Assembly (NCBI GenBank): GCA_023659785.1
Contig: JAGXOR010000050.1
Span: 1 to 8,327 of the forward strand
Direction of reading: 5' to 3'
Length of the DNA: 8,327 nucleotides
DNA from: Methanomicrobia archaeon LH_S13
GTDB taxonomy: Archaea; Halobacteriota; Syntropharchaeia; Alkanophagales; Methanospirareceae
The translations under genes were made by a program, and so were the position numbers. Under the pieces are notes generated by a model. That model saw nothing but the letters and a program-made list of their open reading frames with translations, ran no database searches and was not told where the DNA came from. Position 1 is the stretch's first letter. Every line of letters starts with the position of its first letter. Shown here piece after piece: positions 6,120 to 8,327 of the stretch.

Positions 6120-8057
6120 TCACCCACCTACGAACTTAGCTCGCTCTGACAGTCTGTAAGAAAGGGGCAAATTATGGAAAGGTTTATTTTTTAGCCCTGC
6201 CTCAATCAGCTTTTTCAAGTCCAAAACATCCATTCCCTTTTGTTTTTTCTTCCCCTTGCTCAATTCCCCCCTTATCGTAACACTCAACGTGTTCTTCTCC
6301 ACTTCTTTATCCCCCACCACGGCAACGTAAGGAATCCAGTCACGACCCGCATCCCGTATCTTTTTCGAGACCATCTCCTCACGGTCGTCAACATCCGTCC
6401 TTATCCCGTTCAGCACTGGTAGAATCTCCTCGATGTATTCCAAATGCCGTTCCGCTACGGGGATTATTCTCAACTGCGTAGGAGAGAGCCACATAGGGAG
6501 CATCGGCAGAACCCCTCGTTCCTTTTCTAAATATGCACGCTCTAATAATGCGTACATGCATCGTTCTATCGCCCCGCTTGGCGAGCAATGAAGAATAATG
6601 GGACTTTTCTCCTCGCCGTTCGCATCCACGTATTTTATGCCATATCGTTCCGCATTCTCCACGTCTATCTGCACGGTGGACAGAGCCGACGCCTTACCCA
6701 GCGCATCCACGAAGTTAAACTCAAACTTAAGCACGAAATAGAAAAAACGCTGGTCCCAGCGCTCTATCAGCACTGGCTTACCCGCTATTCTCACTAATTC
6801 ATCTATAAATCCCTTATTTGCATCACTGTCGTAGAATTCCTTTGTGAATCTTATCGCAACTTCATAGTCCTTCGTGAAAAATCCTATGCCTTCTAAAACA
6901 CGCATACATAGCTCGTACTGCTTTTTGAACTCCTTCAACGCTTCTCCCATGTCCTTGCATAAAGTATGCATGTCCGGCATCGTGAATTTTCTCAAGCGAC
7001 GAAGACCAACAAGCTCCCCCCTCTTTTCCTTCCTGAAAGACGAAGCGAGTTCGAAAATCTTTAATGGTAAGTTTTTATATGATATGCTCATGTCCTTGCT
7101 CATAAGGAATTGCCCGAAGCAAGCGGAAAACCGTAAGAACAAATCCGGTTTGCCTCCTTTACCTGCCATTGAATACTGTCTTGCAGGAAACCTCTCGAGG
7201 TAATCTTTCAGCGATGGATGTCTCGTACTATACATTATGGGCGTTTCTACTTCTACGGCACCGTATTCCGCCATCGAATTCCTTATGTAGCTCTCCAATA
7301 GGCTCTTTATTAGCTTACCTTTGGGATAGAACCTCAAATTCCCGGGGTCTGAAGAGGGCTCGTAATCCGCTATTTCTAACCGTTTCATAAGTTCCACATG
7401 CGGTGGCACCCTGTCCCTGTCCACTGCTCTTCTTTTCTCGCTTTCATATAGGAAGAACTTCCGTAAATTCTCTCTTTCATCAAGCTCAAAATCCTCTCTC
7501 CTTATAAGACCTCCTTCACTTCCCGTATCCATAAAAAAGAAATGAGATTCCGCCTTCTCCTCTGCTTCTAACGCTTTTGATAGCTTTTCCGCCGCTTCCG
7601 CTTCTGCACTCGCACCAACACCAACTCCGCCTTCATGAACCTCTATTTTCCGCGATAGTTCGGATAACGGATGCCCCTTGCACCGCAGTGTGAACGATTT
7701 ATACCATCCAAAAGGCGCCCTTTTCACGTCCACACCACTAGAAAGCAAATCTCGCTCCATCGCCTTCAATATCTCCATGCTCCTCTCTGGGGAAGCCAGC
7801 TCAGAGCTTAAATGCGCATAAGGATACAAAACAATTCTTTCTGCACCGACCTCATTGAAAATAGAAATAGTTTCTTCCGTAGCTTCCTCTACTACGTATC
7901 TTACATCTTTCTCATCTTCTCTTTCCACTGCAATGAAAGCAACTAACACCTCTTCTATCCGCTCACGCTTCTTCGATTCGTCAATCGGCTCAGCAACTCG
8001 CGTCTTCTGTTTCGCTTCGTATTCCATATAATCCGAATGTATGAACAGCAGCTGCAA
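6120..8057 (-). CDS. thrS: Threonyl-tRNA synthetase, archaeal type with N-terminal editing domain
   Basis: ThrRS attaches threonine to tRNA(Thr). The protein (645 residues from the TTG start) has the archaeal N-terminal editing domain related to D-aminoacyl-tRNA deacylases, residues 1 to about 140 and beginning LLFIHSDYMEYE, which clears Ser-tRNA(Thr). It then has the class II catalytic core with motif 1 region (about 240-275), motif 2 FRKEKRGELVGLRRLRKF (about 341-358) and motif 3 region HCSPSGAIER (490-499). Cys313, His364 and His490 match the zinc ligands that recognise threonine. An anticodon-binding domain begins near WLSPTQLRIIPV (about 523) and the C-terminus ends in a basic RLSERAKFVGG. 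The TTG at 8057 is chosen because the family begins M-x-(L/V/I)-L-hydrophobic-I-H-S-D, and because GGGTGA ends 5 nt before it. The in-frame GTG at 8066 lies in that site. Residues 148-175 are rich in Ala and Glu, probably a helical linker. Confidence 0.95.
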   Translation of the reverse strand: MQLLFIHSDYMEYEAKQKTRVAEPIDESKKRERIEEVLVAFIAVEREDEKDVRYVVEEATEETISIFNEVGAERIVLYPYAHLSSELASPERSMEILKAMERDLLSSGVDVKRAPFGWYKSFTLRCKGHPLSELSRKIEVHEGGVGVGASAEAEAAEKLSKALEAEEKAESHFFFMDTGSEGGLIRREDFELDERENLRKFFLYESEKRRAVDRDRVPPHVELMKRLEIADYEPSSDPGNLRFYPKGKLIKSLLESYIRNSMAEYGAVEVETPIMYSTRHPSLKDYLERFPARQYSMAGKGGKPDLFLRFSACFGQFLMSKDMSISYKNLPLKIFELASSFRKEKRGELVGLRRLRKFTMPDMHTLCKDMGEALKEFKKQYELCMRVLEGIGFFTKDYEVAIRFTKEFYDSDANKGFIDELVRIAGKPVLIERWDQRFFYFVLKFEFNFVDALGKASALSTVQIDVENAERYGIKYVDANGEEKSPIILHCSPSGAIERCMYALLERAYLEKERGVLPMLPMWLSPTQLRIIPVAERHLEYIEEILPVLNGIRTDVDDREEMVSKKIRDAGRDWIPYVAVVGDKEVEKNTLSVTIRGELSKGKKKQKGMDVLDLKKLIEAGLKNKPFHNLPLSYRLSERAKFVGG

Positions 8058-8062
8058 TTTTT

Positions 8063-8070
8063 TCACCCTT
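8063..8070 (-). promoter_or_regulatory. Ribosome binding site of thrS, decides the TTG start
   Basis: The minus strand reads AAGGGTGA, ending 5 nt before TTG at 8057, the same spacing as the GAGGGTGA site has to the tyrA ATG. The GTG of the longest ORF (8064-8066) is inside this site, so using it would remove the ribosome binding site. Confidence 0.6.
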
Positions 8071-8090
8071 CTTTTCTTTCTTTTTTATTT

Positions 8091-8100
8091 TATTTATATT
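8091..8100 (-). promoter_or_regulatory. TATA box of thrS
   Basis: On the minus strand AATATAAATA lies about 38 nt upstream of the TTG start, in a purine-only run that continues to the ribosome binding site. A start site about 25 nt downstream, near 8070, would give a leader of roughly a dozen bases containing the Shine-Dalgarno site. An A-rich GTTAAAAAAG just upstream could contribute a BRE. Confidence 0.5.
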
Positions 8101-8230
8101 CTTTTTTAACTCTGCTTCTCGCTTCCTTTAGCAACAAGTTAAAACGCTTTTTGCAACATTTGATGAAAGAATGGCTTTGCCATTATAATTCATCTATTAT
8201 TATATGTACTGAGGGTGAATTTTAATCATA
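8101..8230. other. Intergenic sequence upstream of thrS
   Basis: AT-rich sequence with no ORF I can support. It contains a perfect hairpin, AATGGC (8170-8175) with GCCATT (8179-8184) around TTT, followed on the plus strand by AT-rich sequence, and a GAGGGTGA at 8211-8218 identical to the tyrA ribosome binding site on the opposite strand. A TATTATATG run at 8197-8205 could be a plus-strand TATA element for whatever begins to the right. Confidence 0.35.
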
Positions 8231-8327
8231 ATGAATTTTGATTGAATCAGGTCTGGTAAGAAAGGTAAACAAGAAGGTTATGAGATTCAACCATTTTGTT
8301 TCAAACCTCTTCGTATGATGCTATCAA
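8231..8327 (+). pseudogene. Partial coding-like frame at the right edge, unrecognised, with early TGA
   Basis: The frame that starts ATG AAT TTT GAT at 8231 meets TGA at 8243-8245. It then continues open to the window edge as a protein-like sequence beginning SGKKGKQEGYEIQPFCFKP. The first alternative start in this frame is ATG at 8314. I do not recognise the family. A GAGGGTGA site lies 12 nt before the ATG, further than in tyrA or thrS. It could be a gene broken by a nonsense change, a 3' fragment of something decayed, or the upstream region of a gene starting at 8314. Support is weak because only 27 codons are visible. Confidence 0.25.

Noticed and set aside
5869..6159. Plus-strand ORF of 96 codons between the hydratase gene and thrS
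   Set aside because: It lies antisense to the IS1-like transposase fragment, has a low-complexity Leu/Ser-rich translation, and runs into the thrS 3' end. It is a shadow.
1..8327. CRISPR array, toxin-antitoxin pair or other defence system
   Set aside because: No regularly spaced repeats and no pair of small adjacent genes of that kind were seen. Apart from the TnpB end and the IS1-like fragment, the recognisable genes are housekeeping or metabolic.

Overview
The window comes from an archaeal chromosome. The evidence is a complete ABCE1/Rli1 ribosome-recycling ATPase, a threonyl-tRNA synthetase with the archaeal N-terminal editing domain, an archaeal-type stand-alone TyrA, AT-rich TATA elements about 20-40 nt upstream of starts, and Shine-Dalgarno sites of the GGGTGA type. 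Moderate GC (low forties percent by eye), a crotonase-family enzyme and a proA gene would fit a euryarchaeote of the methanogen/ANME-1/Syntrophoarchaeia kind. That lineage guess is inference, because no marker in the window fixes it.

Layout. 1-190: the C-terminal zinc-ribbon/RuvC-III end of a TnpB (IS200/IS605 OrfB) protein running in from the left. 187-706: a low-quality stretch with an ORF that looks like the decapitated C-terminal part of an HhH-GPD-like protein, a strong TATA-like element at 537-550, and a short possible beta-propeller (SBBP) remnant. 707-2074: proA. 2088-3863: ABCE1/Rli1, 13 nt behind proA on the same strand. 3854-4765 (minus): tyrA, converging on and overlapping the ABCE1 gene by 10 bp. 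4779-5026: a divergent intergenic region with two hairpins and the TATA box of the next gene. 5027-5803: an enoyl-CoA hydratase. 5808-6068 (minus): a truncated IS1-like transposase fragment. 6120-8057 (minus): thrS, most likely starting at TTG. 8067-8327: its promoter and a partial coding-like stretch that leaves the window.

The genes do not form one pathway. They cover proline synthesis (proA), tyrosine synthesis (tyrA), translation (Rli1, ThrRS) and acyl-CoA metabolism (crotonase), a typical archaeal housekeeping patchwork. The accessory material is two decayed insertion-sequence remnants, the TnpB end at the left and the IS1-like piece between the crotonase and thrS, plus gene debris around the first. 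I found no defence system, CRISPR array, toxin-antitoxin pair, RNA gene or convincing new multi-gene system. The points most worth checking are the TnpB/host-gene junction, the IS1-like fragment, the altered NBD1 D-loop of ABCE1, the TTG start of thrS, and the reading frame with an early TGA at the right edge.
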